Origin: Pectinatus cerevisiiphilus
GTDB lineage: Bacteria > Bacillota > Negativicutes > Selenomonadales > Selenomonadaceae
Length of the DNA stretch: 64,000 nucleotides
NCBI RefSeq assembly: GCF_004341685.1
Contig: NZ_SMAA01000011.1
Location: 19,201-83,200, forward strand
Direction of reading: 5' to 3'
Shown here piece after piece: positions 9,497-18,468 of the stretch; position 1 is the stretch's first letter; every line of letters starts with the position of its first letter. The position numbers and the translations under genes are program-made. The notes beneath the pieces were generated by a model that was not told the DNA's origin, searched no databases, and worked only from the letters and a program-made list of their open reading frames with translations.

Positions 9497-10756
9497 TTAA
9501 TTATTATTCTGTGTATTTTCATTATTTATATTTGTGCCAGTCAATGTGCAAAGTGTCGTATAGAGGACTTCAACGCCCTGGGCTATATGTGTCATACTCG
9601 TCCATTCTGCCGGATTATGACTGATTCCGTCACGACAGGGAAGGAAGATCATACCTGCCGGGGCAAATTCAGCCAGATGCATTGTGTCATGTCCCGCACC
9701 ACTCGGCAGCAGATGATACGCAATATTATTTGCCTTGCATGCTTTTTCAATGATCTTAATTACAGCAGGAGCCAGCGATACCGGTTTTTCATCCGTTAAA
9801 AGCTCAAGTGCCGTCTTTATGCCTCTTCTTTTGCCTGTATCAATTATGAATTTTTTTACACGTTCAACTACGGCCGTTTTTGCTGCGGCATCAATGCTGC
9901 GGATATCAATGCCAAGCTCCACCTGCCCGGGGATGACATTCATTACATTAGGGAAAGCCTTCACAATACCTACCGTTCCCACAACAAGTTTCTCAGCAGA
10001 CGAGGCTGCTTTTTCCACTTCAAGAATGATCTCTGCGGCTGCGCACAGAGCATCACTGCGTAACTGCATTGGGGTTGCCCCTGAATGGTCAGCCTTGCCA
10101 TCAAGCTGCAAGCGCAACCGTGTTGGTGCGGCAATCCCCGTCACAACGCCTATCGGCTTTTGCATTGCCTCCAGAACCTTTCCCTGCTCTATATGCATTT
10201 CCACGCAGGCTTTAAGGTTCTTTAAATTAATAGTTTTTTCCATGTTTTCCGGATTCAACCCACGTGCAAGCAATATTTCGTACAAGGATTTACCTGCCGC
10301 ATCTTTAAGCTGCTTCATGCGTTTTAGGGAAAGACCGCGACAGGTTGCAAGGCTGCCCAAAGTAGCGACGCCAAACCGACTTGATTCCTCGCACATAAAA
10401 ACGACGATTTCCAGCGGATTATAATTTTGCCAACCATTTTTGTTCATTAATTTTACAGTTTCGATAGCGCCTAAGACACCCAGCACGCCATCAAAATTAC
10501 CGCCATGCGGCACACTGTCTATATGTGAACAACACACCACCGTTTTAGCTTTCGGATTCAGCCCTTCCCGCCTGCCGATAATGTTACCGAAACCATCAAC
10601 GCGTACAACGAGGCCTTCCCTTCTCATCAGACCCATTATAAAATCTCTGGCCTGCCAATCTTCATCAGAAAAGGCTAATCTAGTTATGCCCTCTCCCGGC
10701 AGAGAAAACTTCGCCATCTCTGCAAAATTGTGTTCTAAATCAACAGTCGAAATCAT
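9497..10756 (-). CDS. M20 family hydrolase, N-carbamoyl-L-amino-acid hydrolase / allantoate amidohydrolase type
   Basis: A 419-residue zinc hydrolase of the hydantoinase/carbamoylase branch of peptidase family M20. Visible metal and catalytic motifs are CCSHIDSVPHGGNFDGVLGV, with its metal-binding histidine and aspartate, then FMCEESSRFG, an EMHIEQG block and a C-terminal SGAGHDTMHLA. These enzymes release ammonia or carbamate from carbamoylated amino acids, or hydrolyse allantoate. The family does not show which substrate is used. The frame is open to 10831, but GGGGGCGGG just before the ATG at 10756 and the usual family length set the start. It lies between the AbgA-like gene and the carrier gene in one operon. 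Confidence 0.88.
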   Translation of the reverse strand: MISTVDLEHNFAEMAKFSLPGEGITRLAFSDEDWQARDFIMGLMRREGLVVRVDGFGNIIGRREGLNPKAKTVVCCSHIDSVPHGGNFDGVLGVLGAIETVKLMNKNGWQNYNPLEIVVFMCEESSRFGVATLGSLATCRGLSLKRMKQLKDAAGKSLYEILLARGLNPENMEKTINLKNLKACVEMHIEQGKVLEAMQKPIGVVTGIAAPTRLRLQLDGKADHSGATPMQLRSDALCAAAEIILEVEKAASSAEKLVVGTVGIVKAFPNVMNVIPGQVELGIDIRSIDAAAKTAVVERVKKFIIDTGKRRGIKTALELLTDEKPVSLAPAVIKIIEKACKANNIAYHLLPSGAGHDTMHLAEFAPAGMIFLPCRDGISHNPAEWTSMTHIAQGVEVLYTTLCTLTGTNINNENTQNNN

Positions 10757-10843
10757 TTTCCCGCCCCCATAACTGTAAAGGTAAGGGCAGCAAGCCCCCC
10801 TGCCTTTGCACACCTTTTTAACTGATTGCAATACTTCCTGTTA

Positions 10844-12166
10844 TTACTGCTTCTTTTGCAAAAGTCCTGCTGCAAGCGTCGTCAATATCTTCGCAGAATA
10901 GCCAAGTGCTTTTTCATCAAAGTCGAAATTTGAGTCATGATGCCCGGCTGCCAAATCTGCGCCTACCATTATATAAGCTGCTTCTCCTCCATTTTTTTGC
11001 ACGCGTTCCATGAAATACGAAAAATCTTCACTGGCGCCAAAATCGCAAGCGCCGACGACATTATTAAAAATTCCTAGGGATTCAGCCTTATTTTGTATAT
11101 AACGTGCTAGCTCAGGAGAATTATCAGCTCCGGCTGCTCCGCCCATCTTCTTTATTTTTATACCTACATCGTACATCGTTGCAGCTGCTTTAAGAATGCG
11201 CAATGCTTCGTTTTCCATATAATCATTTATGGCACTTGTCCCACCGCGTGTTTCCATTTGCAGTAAGGCTTTATCGCCGATGATATTACGTCCGCTGCCG
11301 GCGGTAAGCGTTCCCACATTAATACGTGATACACCAGCTGAATGGCGTGAAATAGCATGCAGGTTCAAAGCTGCGCAAGCGGAGGCCAAAAGGGCATTTT
11401 TCCCTTCTTCTGGTGCAGCACCGGCATGAGCCGGTACGCCAGTAAAGCGGGCATCATACTTGCTCGTAGCTAAAAATCCTTTTACATTACAGGCAACACT
11501 ACCTGTTTTTTTCATTTTAAAACCGAAATGCGCGCCCAAAATATAATTTACATCGTCCACGTCGCCATTTTCTACCATTGCTCTGGCGCCACGGACACCT
11601 TCTTCCGCCGGTTGAAATATAAGTTTTATTTTACCATGCAGAGAATCCTTTAACTTCGCTAATATTGCCGCTATAGATAAACCTACCGTCGTGTGCCCAT
11701 CATGTCCGCAGGCATGCATAGCAGCATCATTTACAGAAGCAAAACCTTCCTTATAAGGACGATGGCTTTCTTCTTTACTTTCCCAAACATCATTGGAGTC
11801 CATATCAAAGCGCATGGCTACTGTCGGCCCATCCTGAGAAAAGACCATTGTTCCTATAACACCGGTCATTCCTCCGTCCATCTTTGCCACCCATTCGGCA
11901 TCAGCCCCTTGGGAGATGGCTCTTTGCATTGCTGCTTTCAATACACTTTCATCTGGTACACCCATCATATAATCTTTATTGACCGTGTCGCTGCCTGTCT
12001 GCACATTGTAGCCAAGTGTTTCAAGTCTTTTGGCTACCAAAGAAGCCGTACGGAATTCAGTCCATCCCGGTTCAGGATACCGATGAAAATCCCTGCGCAT
12101 TTTTACCATGTCATCTTGCATTTCATCAACAATTGTTATAATTTTTTTATCCAGCATATTTTCCAT
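10844..12166 (-). CDS. AbgA-like M20 amidohydrolase (p-aminobenzoyl-glutamate hydrolase subunit A type)
   Basis: This 440-residue protein matches the AbgA type of M20 amidohydrolase: MRRDFHRYPEPGWTEFRTA at the N-terminus, the family insertion KAAMQRAISQGADAEWVAKM, AMHACGHDGHTTVGL with metal ligands, FQPAEEGVRGARAM, and a late AAGHHDSNFDFDEKAL. In Escherichia coli AbgA works with AbgB on p-aminobenzoyl-glutamate, a folate breakdown product. No AbgB or AbgT partner is present here, so the true substrate may be another N-acylated amino acid. The ATG at 12166 follows AAAGGGGC. It is the first gene of the minus-strand operon that ends with the DcuC-type carrier. Confidence 0.87.
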   Translation of the reverse strand: MENMLDKKIITIVDEMQDDMVKMRRDFHRYPEPGWTEFRTASLVAKRLETLGYNVQTGSDTVNKDYMMGVPDESVLKAAMQRAISQGADAEWVAKMDGGMTGVIGTMVFSQDGPTVAMRFDMDSNDVWESKEESHRPYKEGFASVNDAAMHACGHDGHTTVGLSIAAILAKLKDSLHGKIKLIFQPAEEGVRGARAMVENGDVDDVNYILGAHFGFKMKKTGSVACNVKGFLATSKYDARFTGVPAHAGAAPEEGKNALLASACAALNLHAISRHSAGVSRINVGTLTAGSGRNIIGDKALLQMETRGGTSAINDYMENEALRILKAAATMYDVGIKIKKMGGAAGADNSPELARYIQNKAESLGIFNNVVGACDFGASEDFSYFMERVQKNGGEAAYIMVGADLAAGHHDSNFDFDEKALGYSAKILTTLAAGLLQKKQ

Positions 12167-12522
12167 AAACTTTGCCCCTTTTTGTCATGACATGCATCAC
12201 ACTATCATGTTTACTTTTTTAAAAAAATTTTTTCTACCTTAAACCTTAAATATATAGGTAAAAAAACCCTCGTTAAAAATAATCTAAGTATATCACAAAA
12301 AATGTAACCCTTACAGACTCAAACTCATTTTTTAACATGAGTATAACAATTTATTTATCGGTCTGTCCATATTAAATTTCAATTAAGAAAAGTGATAAAT
12401 GTCATTTATTTTTTTGAAAAATCATGACATTATACAGCTGTATTTTTCTTTATATTTTGCTAAATTTATAACTATAAAAGATTTTAAATATTTTCTCAAT
12501 AATAAAAAAAGGAGGTGTACAG
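12167..12522. other. Intergenic region between divergent hydrolase and PTS operons
   Basis: An AT-rich stretch of about 356 bases that must contain both divergent promoters. I found no convincing sigma-54 site (GG/GC pair) of the kind that often drives mannose-type PTS operons, and no coding frame. Confidence 0.5.
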
Positions 12523-12945
12523 ATGCTTTATGTGATCATGGTAAGTCATGGCGAACTGGCCCAAGGGCTGCACTCTGCTGTCAAAATGATCGCCGGTGAC
12601 CGCCAAGACGTTTTTTCTATCAGTTTGAAAGATGGTATGTCAGGCGATCAATATGCAGAAAATTTCCAAAAGCTTATCGCCGCTATCAGCCCATCTGCTA
12701 AAATAATTCTTTTGGCAGATATAATAGGTGGTTCACCGCTGACTACAGCATTGAAAGTTTTAGCCGACAAAAATCTTGTCACCAGCACCAGAGTCTTCGG
12801 TGGCATGAACCTTCCGTTGGCACTGGGAGTTATCCTTAGCGGTGAAACAGCTTTTACTGAAACTGCGGAAAAACTTTTAACCGAAGCAAAAGACGCACTA
12901 CAGGAATTCAACATTAATTTAGAACAAACAGATGAAGATATTTGA
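12523..12945 (+). CDS. PTS mannose/fructose/sorbose family EIIA
   Basis: The 140-residue cytoplasmic EIIA takes phosphate from HPr on histidine 9 in the opening MLYVIMVSHGELAQG. LLADIIGGSPLTTA and FGGMNLPLALG are further family signatures. AAAGGAGG precedes the ATG. It is the first of four genes that encode a complete mannose-family permease as separate A, B, C and D chains. The sugar is not identifiable: members carry mannose, fructose, sorbose, amino sugars or sugar-amino-acid conjugates. Confidence 0.93.
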   Translation: MLYVIMVSHGELAQGLHSAVKMIAGDRQDVFSISLKDGMSGDQYAENFQKLIAAISPSAKIILLADIIGGSPLTTALKVLADKNLVTSTRVFGGMNLPLALGVILSGETAFTETAEKLLTEAKDALQEFNINLEQTDEDI

Positions 12946-12962
12946 GGAGGAACTTATCAATT

Positions 12963-13457
12963 ATGTCAATTACATTTCTCAGAGTCGATGACCGTATGAT
13001 ACACGGCCAGACTTGTACACGCTGGGCACTTGAATATCCATGCGATGGCCTTATCGCCGTAAACGATGCGGCAGCAACCAATCCTGTTTTAAAGGCGGCC
13101 TATAAAAGCGCTTCCGGGAAAAAGACCTTTGTTTGGACATTACAAGACTGGCAAAAGAAATGCCAAAAAGTATTAGACAGTGACAGTCGTTATTTTCTTA
13201 TTACCAAAAATCCTATTGATATGAAAAAAATATTAGTTGACCAGGAATTTAACCCCGGAATAAAAACAGTAATTATTGGTCCATGCAACGACCGTCCAAA
13301 TTCAGTTCAGCTTGGTAATAACCAATCCATAACGCAGGAAGAAGCTCAGGCACTTGAAGATATCATGAATGCGGGATATGAAGTTGAATTTGCGCTTATA
13401 AAAGAAAAAGCCATCGGTAATTGGAAAAAATTTCGCGGGCAGTTTGGTTTCAAATGA
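12963..13457 (+). CDS. PTS mannose/fructose/sorbose family EIIB
   Basis: EIIB accepts phosphate from EIIA on histidine 14 in FLRVDDRMIHGQ and passes it to the sugar at the membrane. The 164-residue length is typical. The frame starts with a TTG that overlaps the AGGAGG site, so the ATG at 12963, twelve bases further on, is the likely start. The gene follows EIIA after 17 bases and precedes EIIC after about 160 bases of AT-rich DNA. Confidence 0.92.
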   Translation: MSITFLRVDDRMIHGQTCTRWALEYPCDGLIAVNDAAATNPVLKAAYKSASGKKTFVWTLQDWQKKCQKVLDSDSRYFLITKNPIDMKKILVDQEFNPGIKTVIIGPCNDRPNSVQLGNNQSITQEEAQALEDIMNAGYEVEFALIKEKAIGNWKKFRGQFGFK

Positions 13458-13619
13458 ATTACTAATTTTACTATATCCCCTAAATTGCATAGACACTATT
13501 ACCAAAGTTCAAGGTTTATATCTTGCAAGCAAAGCTAATTTATTTCTTCATTATAATTTTATTTGAATTTTCTAATTTAGGACACAATTACATATTTTGT
13601 AATAGAAAGAGTGAATAAT

Positions 13620-14465
13620 ATGGAAATTAATATTTTTCAGGCCGTGCTCTTGGGAATTTGTGCCTGTTTGTCAAGTATGCCCGGTTTAGGCGGCACTACT
13701 TTCGGTAATTATACATTAGGAAGACCTTTAGTAGCAGGTCTTATCGTCGGACTGATCCTCGGTGATGTCAAAACAGGCATTATCATCGGGGCAGCAATCC
13801 AGGTCATCTATATAGCCTTGGTAACTCCCGGTGGTACAGTTTCGGCCGATGTACGTGCTATAAGCTATATCGGCATACCACTTGCTATATGTGCTGTAAA
13901 AGGAATGGGACTTGACCCCGACACCGCGCAGGCACAATCTATGGCTGCCGCCCTCGGCGCCGCAGTCGGCACACTTGGTACAGTTCTCTTCTATGGTACG
14001 GCTACCATGAATCTGATTTGGCAGCATATCGGCTGGAAAGCTGTGGAAAACGGTGATTTTAAAAAACTCTATCTTGTCGATATGGGACTGCCTTGGATTT
14101 CCCATTTTGTCTGTTCTTTCCTGCCAACCGTACTCATCACGCTGGCCGGTGCCGGTATGGTCGACATAATGAAAGCCTATCTGCCAATGGACGGCATCGC
14201 TATGAAGACCTTATTTACAGTTGGCAGCCTGCTGCCGGCAGTAGGGGTTGCCATATTATTAAAACAGGTAGTCAAAAAAACTGTTGATTTCATAACTTTT
14301 TTCTTTGGTTTTACATTAGCCGCAAGTCTGGGCTTAAACTTAATAGCTGCAGCTATTATCGGTTCTTTCTTTGCCGTCATCAACTACAAAATAATTATGC
14401 TGCAAAATAAAAAAGCTGCCGCTGGCGGGCCGACAGATGATGATGACGATGAGGAGGATATTTGA
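13620..14465 (+). CDS. PTS mannose/fructose/sorbose family EIIC
   Basis: A membrane channel subunit of about 281 residues with the family motif PGGTVSADVRAI and several hydrophobic helices from the N-terminus. It ends in a short run of acidic residues. The ATG at 13620 is preferred over the GTG at 13611 because AAAGAG lies eight bases before it. The stop codon overlaps the start region of EIID, which suggests translational coupling and matched amounts of both membrane chains. Confidence 0.92.
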   Translation: MEINIFQAVLLGICACLSSMPGLGGTTFGNYTLGRPLVAGLIVGLILGDVKTGIIIGAAIQVIYIALVTPGGTVSADVRAISYIGIPLAICAVKGMGLDPDTAQAQSMAAALGAAVGTLGTVLFYGTATMNLIWQHIGWKAVENGDFKKLYLVDMGLPWISHFVCSFLPTVLITLAGAGMVDIMKAYLPMDGIAMKTLFTVGSLLPAVGVAILLKQVVKKTVDFITFFFGFTLAASLGLNLIAAAIIGSFFAVINYKIIMLQNKKAAAGGPTDDDDDEEDI

Positions 14466-14467
14466 TC

Positions 14468-15280
14468 ATGAAAAAATTATCAAAAAAGACTTTAAAAAAA
14501 TCGTTTGTTACTTGGTTTTATGGTAATCTCACCTGCTTTTCACAAGAACATATGCAGACGTTCGGTTACTTGTGCGCCATGCTGCCTATAGTTGAAGAAC
14601 TTTATGAAAAAGAAGAAGACAAGAAAAAGGCAATGGACACCTACACTGCGTTTTTTAATACTGAACCACAGATAGGTACTCTTGTCGTCGGTATGACAGC
14701 CGGTCTTGAAGAAGCAAAAGCCAATGGACAACCCATAGACGGCGAAGCCATTAATGGTATACGTGCCGGACTTATGGGACCGCTGGCCGGCATTGGGGAT
14801 TCGATGATTGTCGGTACACTAATACCGATTCTATTAGGAATAGGCCTTGGTTTATCCGGTGGCGGTAATCCATTAGGAGCTATTTTCTATATAATTGCCT
14901 GGAATTTCTTAATGTGGTTCGGCATGAAATTCGCCTATTTTAAAGGCTACGAACTAGGTGGAAAAGCTGTTGAAATCCTGGTTGGCGAACAAGCCCAAGC
15001 CATTCGTGATTCCATCATTATGATCGGTACTATCGTCATAGGTGCCGTGGCAGCCTCCTGGATAAACATCCATACCTCATTGGTACTACCCGGTGGTGGT
15101 GAACTGCAAAAAACACTTGATGGCATCTACCCTAAATTCCTTTCCGGCGGAGCTGTAGTATTCTGCTGGTGGCTCATGTCCAAAAAGAACATTTCACCAA
15201 CGATGGTCATGCTGCTATTGGTAGTAATTGCCTTCGTAGGTGTCCTTATCGGTTTCTTCGATCCGGGATTGTCCTATTGA
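14468..15280 (+). CDS. PTS mannose/fructose/sorbose family EIID
   Basis: The 270-residue EIID subunit contains the family blocks QTFGYLCAMLPIVEELY, FFNTEPQIGTLVVGMTAGLE and GLMGPLAGIGDSMI. It then has a hydrophobic C-terminal half that pairs with EIIC in the membrane. GAGGAGGA lies nine bases before the ATG at 14468; an earlier TTG inside the EIIC stop region is unlikely. It is the last PTS gene and is followed by a strong terminator. Confidence 0.92.
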   Translation: MKKLSKKTLKKSFVTWFYGNLTCFSQEHMQTFGYLCAMLPIVEELYEKEEDKKKAMDTYTAFFNTEPQIGTLVVGMTAGLEEAKANGQPIDGEAINGIRAGLMGPLAGIGDSMIVGTLIPILLGIGLGLSGGGNPLGAIFYIIAWNFLMWFGMKFAYFKGYELGGKAVEILVGEQAQAIRDSIIMIGTIVIGAVAASWINIHTSLVLPGGGELQKTLDGIYPKFLSGGAVVFCWWLMSKKNISPTMVMLLLVVIAFVGVLIGFFDPGLSY

Positions 15281-15362
15281 TCATTTTAGCCAAAATTGTC
15301 TTCACAGGTAATCTGCTCTGTCTGGGACAAAATATTTTTGTGGTAGGATTCGTTATTATAGC

Positions 15363-15393
15363 AAAGGCAGCAGATTTTTCTGCTGCCTTTTAA
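15363..15393 (+). terminator. Intrinsic terminator of the PTS operon
   Basis: Perfect 12-base stem AAAGGCAGCAGA / TCTGCTGCCTTT around a TTTT loop. It separates the PTS genes from the sensor operon. Confidence 0.85.
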
Positions 15394-15491
15394 CTTTTTC
15401 AGTTATAATAATAAAAGATAAGCTAAAAACTTTTCTTCCGTTCTTTATCGACATAAGTATCTACATAAGAAATAATATGAAGGAAAATATT

Positions 15492-16472
15492 ATGAAAAAA
15501 AGCTGCCAGCGCTATCTTTTTATAACCTTATGCTGCACCATCTTCCTGTTAGTTCTATATCAGCAGCTCCAAAGTATTATCGCTACAGATTATTCCGCAG
15601 CACAGAATGAACAGCGCAAAAAGTTTGGGGCAGTTTATATGACTTTAAATAATCCCTTCTACGAAATAATTGATGATGAAATACGCACCGCTGTGGAGAA
15701 AAACGGTGATACCCTCTTGACCCGTGATGCCGCCCTAAGCACAGATAGGCAGACAGAAGAAGTCCAAGAACTTGTTGATGACGGCATTAAAGTCCTTTTT
15801 CTCAATGCCGTTGATTGGCAGCAGATCGGTCCCGCGCTCGCGGTCGCTAAAAAGGCAGGAGTACCCGTAATCGCGATTGATACTAACGTCGATGATAAAG
15901 ACAGCGCTGCGGTCGCTATAACAATCGTCTCCGATAATTATGAAGCAGGTGTAGAATGTGCCGAAAACATGCTTGCCAATTTACCTGGTGGCAATATTGT
16001 CCTACTGAAACATTCACAAGCAAAATCAGCCGTCGATAGAATAAACGGTTTTGTCGATACTATCCGTGACCATCCTTCTTTCAAAATAATCGATTCTGCC
16101 GAGTGTAAAGGCCAGCTTGAACTAGCCATGCCAGCTATGGAAGCACTCATTAAAAAGCACAATGACATAAATGTTGTCATGGCCTTAAATGATCCTGCGG
16201 CCATGGGTGCCATGGCTGCCTTAAAAAATGCCGGACAGCTTGACCAAGTGAGTGTTTACGGTGTAGATGGCGCCCCCGAAACAAAGGAAATGATTCTACG
16301 CGGTAATATGACTGCCACAGCAGCCCAATCCCCGCGCAGGATAGGCAGCCTTGCTGCCAGTAAAGCATACGGTCTGCTAAACGGTACAAGCACGGAAAGC
16401 ATAATCAAACTGCCTACCACTTTGCTGACCACCCAAAACATTACCCAGTATAATATTAACGGATGGGACTGA
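15492..16472 (+). CDS. Membrane-anchored periplasmic sugar-binding protein (RbsB-like)
   Basis: This 326-residue protein has a hydrophobic anchor (residues about 8-25, no lipobox cysteine) and then a periplasmic-binding fold of the ribose/galactose type. The fold is marked by GAVYMTLNNPFYEIIDDEI, DDGIKVLFLNAVDWQQI, GVPVIAIDTNV, DNYEAGVECAENML and VMALNDPAAMGAM. AAGGA lies seven bases before the ATG at 15492; an ATG at 15477 has no such site. No ABC permease or ATPase follows. The stop overlaps the reading frame of a histidine kinase, so the likely role is ligand sensing for that kinase rather than transport. The ligand is unknown. Confidence 0.85.
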   Translation: MKKSCQRYLFITLCCTIFLLVLYQQLQSIIATDYSAAQNEQRKKFGAVYMTLNNPFYEIIDDEIRTAVEKNGDTLLTRDAALSTDRQTEEVQELVDDGIKVLFLNAVDWQQIGPALAVAKKAGVPVIAIDTNVDDKDSAAVAITIVSDNYEAGVECAENMLANLPGGNIVLLKHSQAKSAVDRINGFVDTIRDHPSFKIIDSAECKGQLELAMPAMEALIKKHNDINVVMALNDPAAMGAMAALKNAGQLDQVSVYGVDGAPETKEMILRGNMTATAAQSPRRIGSLAASKAYGLLNGTSTESIIKLPTTLLTTQNITQYNINGWD

Positions 16473-16477
16473 CTATA

Positions 16478-17809
16478 ATGCATATAAAAATATATTCGAT
16501 CACTGTGATGCATTATTTTCTCTACATTTTTAATGCCATAGTCGTTTTTTTCCTGGCCGGCTTTATGAGCATTACCCAAACCAAAATAAATATTTCTATG
16601 TCGGCTCATTCCTTTCTTAGTTCTATCTCAGCGCCCCCTTTTTCTGCCAGTGAAATTATTATATTTAGCAGTTGTTCTTTCTCTATTTTAATTTTCTTGA
16701 GTACGTTTTACCGCCGCTGTCTTTTAAATCAGAACAACCAGCGCCGCTATATTCTTCTTGCCCTGGAAATCTGCGCCTGCCTAATTGTCATGCGCAGCAT
16801 AAACATGGCTTATGACGGTGTCATTTTGTTGGTCGTAGCTGATCTAGTAAGTGGTTACCGTGGTAAGAACCAACGCATCATCCTGACAGTTGCCATGCTT
16901 GGTCTTTACCTGATTGCCAGCTATAACCTCATCGACCTGCGCCTTAAAATGATTCCGCTTGATGCTTATATCTCCTATTATGACCAGCCGGCACAAGGAA
17001 TTTTAAAAGCTGCCTGCAATATTTTCACTTCCTTTAATATGATAATTTTCGTCATATACATGATGCTGCTCGTGCAAAACCAGCATCAGGAAAAAGAACG
17101 CATACAGTCGCTAAACGAGCAGCTCAACACCGCCAATGAAAAACTCAGGAATTACGCGATAGAAGCTGAACGAATGGCAGAAACCAGAGAACGTAACCGT
17201 CTGGCAAGGGAAATCCACGATACACTTGGCCACGCCCTGACTTCCATCATAGCCGGCCTTGATGCCTGTCTTGCGACGATTGACGCGGCTCCCGCCTTTA
17301 CTAAAAAGCAATTACAGGTCATCAGTGACACCGCCCGCAACGGCATAAACGATGTCCGACGCTCCGTCAAAAAACTTCGTCCTGACAATCTGGAACGGCT
17401 CCCATTAAAAGATGCCCTCTACCAAATGATCAGGGAATTTTCTTCCGCTTCAGGTATGCAGATTGAACTCCAGCATGAGTGCTGGCCGCAAAACCTGCGT
17501 GAGGACGAGGAGGAGGTAATCTACCGTATAGTGCAGGAAAGCATTACCAATGCGAACCGCCACGGCAAAGCAGCGCACATCCTCATCACGCTCACTGAGG
17601 AAAATAACTGGTTGAAAATAATTATAAAGGACGATGGCACCGGCTGTGAAAACCCAGTTAAAGGGTTCGGCCTGCGCCACATGCAGGAACGATTGATGCT
17701 TTTACATGGCGCATTAGCGTACGAAGGACATGGTGGTTTTACAATAAAGGCAGCTATTCCACTGAACCGAGGAGATGTTTACAATGATAAAAATAATGAT
17801 AGCGGATGA
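16478..17809 (+). CDS. Sensor histidine kinase (HisKA_3 / NarL-DegS type)
   Basis: The N-terminal third has several hydrophobic helices, followed by a coiled coil (QHQEKERIQSLNEQLNTANE) that leads into the phosphoacceptor motif REIHDTLGHALTS, with its histidine near residue 247. The ATP-binding domain shows YRIVQESITNANRHGKA (N box) and DDGTGCENPVKGFGLRHMQE. There is no large extracellular sensor domain, which fits sensing through the binding protein encoded just upstream. The start is uncertain: an ATG at 16463 is also in frame, but GGGA lies at a usable distance before the ATG at 16478. The 3' end overlaps the response regulator gene. Confidence 0.9.
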   Translation: MHIKIYSITVMHYFLYIFNAIVVFFLAGFMSITQTKINISMSAHSFLSSISAPPFSASEIIIFSSCSFSILIFLSTFYRRCLLNQNNQRRYILLALEICACLIVMRSINMAYDGVILLVVADLVSGYRGKNQRIILTVAMLGLYLIASYNLIDLRLKMIPLDAYISYYDQPAQGILKAACNIFTSFNMIIFVIYMMLLVQNQHQEKERIQSLNEQLNTANEKLRNYAIEAERMAETRERNRLAREIHDTLGHALTSIIAGLDACLATIDAAPAFTKKQLQVISDTARNGINDVRRSVKKLRPDNLERLPLKDALYQMIREFSSASGMQIELQHECWPQNLREDEEEVIYRIVQESITNANRHGKAAHILITLTEENNWLKIIIKDDGTGCENPVKGFGLRHMQERLMLLHGALAYEGHGGFTIKAAIPLNRGDVYNDKNNDSG

Positions 17810-18458
17810 TCAGGAGCTTATACGGGAAAGCCTGAAAATCGTTTTAAATATGAACCCTGATATGGATGTCACCGCTACTGCCGAAAATGGCTATGAGGTG
17901 ATGGAGCTGCTAAAAAAAGACCAGCCTGACCTCATACTCATGGACGTTCGCATGCCCAGACTGGACGGTGTCCAATGTACCAATCTTATCAAGGAACGCT
18001 GGCCCAGTATAAAAATCATTATTCTCACTACTTTTGATGATGATGAATACATCTATAACGCATTGAAATTTGGTGCCAGCGGTTATCTTTTAAAAGGTGT
18101 TTCTGTCACAGAGCTGACCAATGCGGTACGCACTGTGATAAACGGCGGTGCCATGATCAACCCTAACCTGATAACCAAAGTAGTAAAAATGTTCTCTAAA
18201 ATAGCACAAAACAATTTTGCCGTCAAAGTTGAAGAAAATGGTACCAAAGACTTGACACGCACAGAGAAAAAGGTCGTCTGCCTCGTTGGCAGAGGTTTAT
18301 CAAACAGAGAAATTGCCGAAAAGTTAAATTTATCAGAAGGCACTGTCCGCAACAATCTCAGCTTTGTACTCAGCAAGCTCAACCTGCGTGACAGAACGCA
18401 GCTGGCAATTTGGGCTGTCCAAACCGGTATGAGCCACCAGCTTGATGCAGAAATATAA
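17784..18458 (+). CDS. LuxR/NarL-family response regulator
   Basis: The 224-residue regulator has a receiver domain with acidic pocket IADDQ, phosphoacceptor aspartate 54 in LILMDVRMPR, and LKFGASGYLLKG near residue 100. It ends with a LuxR-type helix-turn-helix (TRTEKKVVCLVGRGLSNREIA). GAGGAG places the start at the ATG at 17784, not at the ATG at 17775 that abuts it. Overlap with the kinase gene indicates a cognate pair. Likely targets include its own operon and perhaps the PTS upstream, but I did not recognise a binding site. Confidence 0.93.
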   Translation: MIKIMIADDQELIRESLKIVLNMNPDMDVTATAENGYEVMELLKKDQPDLILMDVRMPRLDGVQCTNLIKERWPSIKIIILTTFDDDEYIYNALKFGASGYLLKGVSVTELTNAVRTVINGGAMINPNLITKVVKMFSKIAQNNFAVKVEENGTKDLTRTEKKVVCLVGRGLSNREIAEKLNLSEGTVRNNLSFVLSKLNLRDRTQLAIWAVQTGMSHQLDAEI

Positions 18459-18468
18459 GGCGGTAAAA

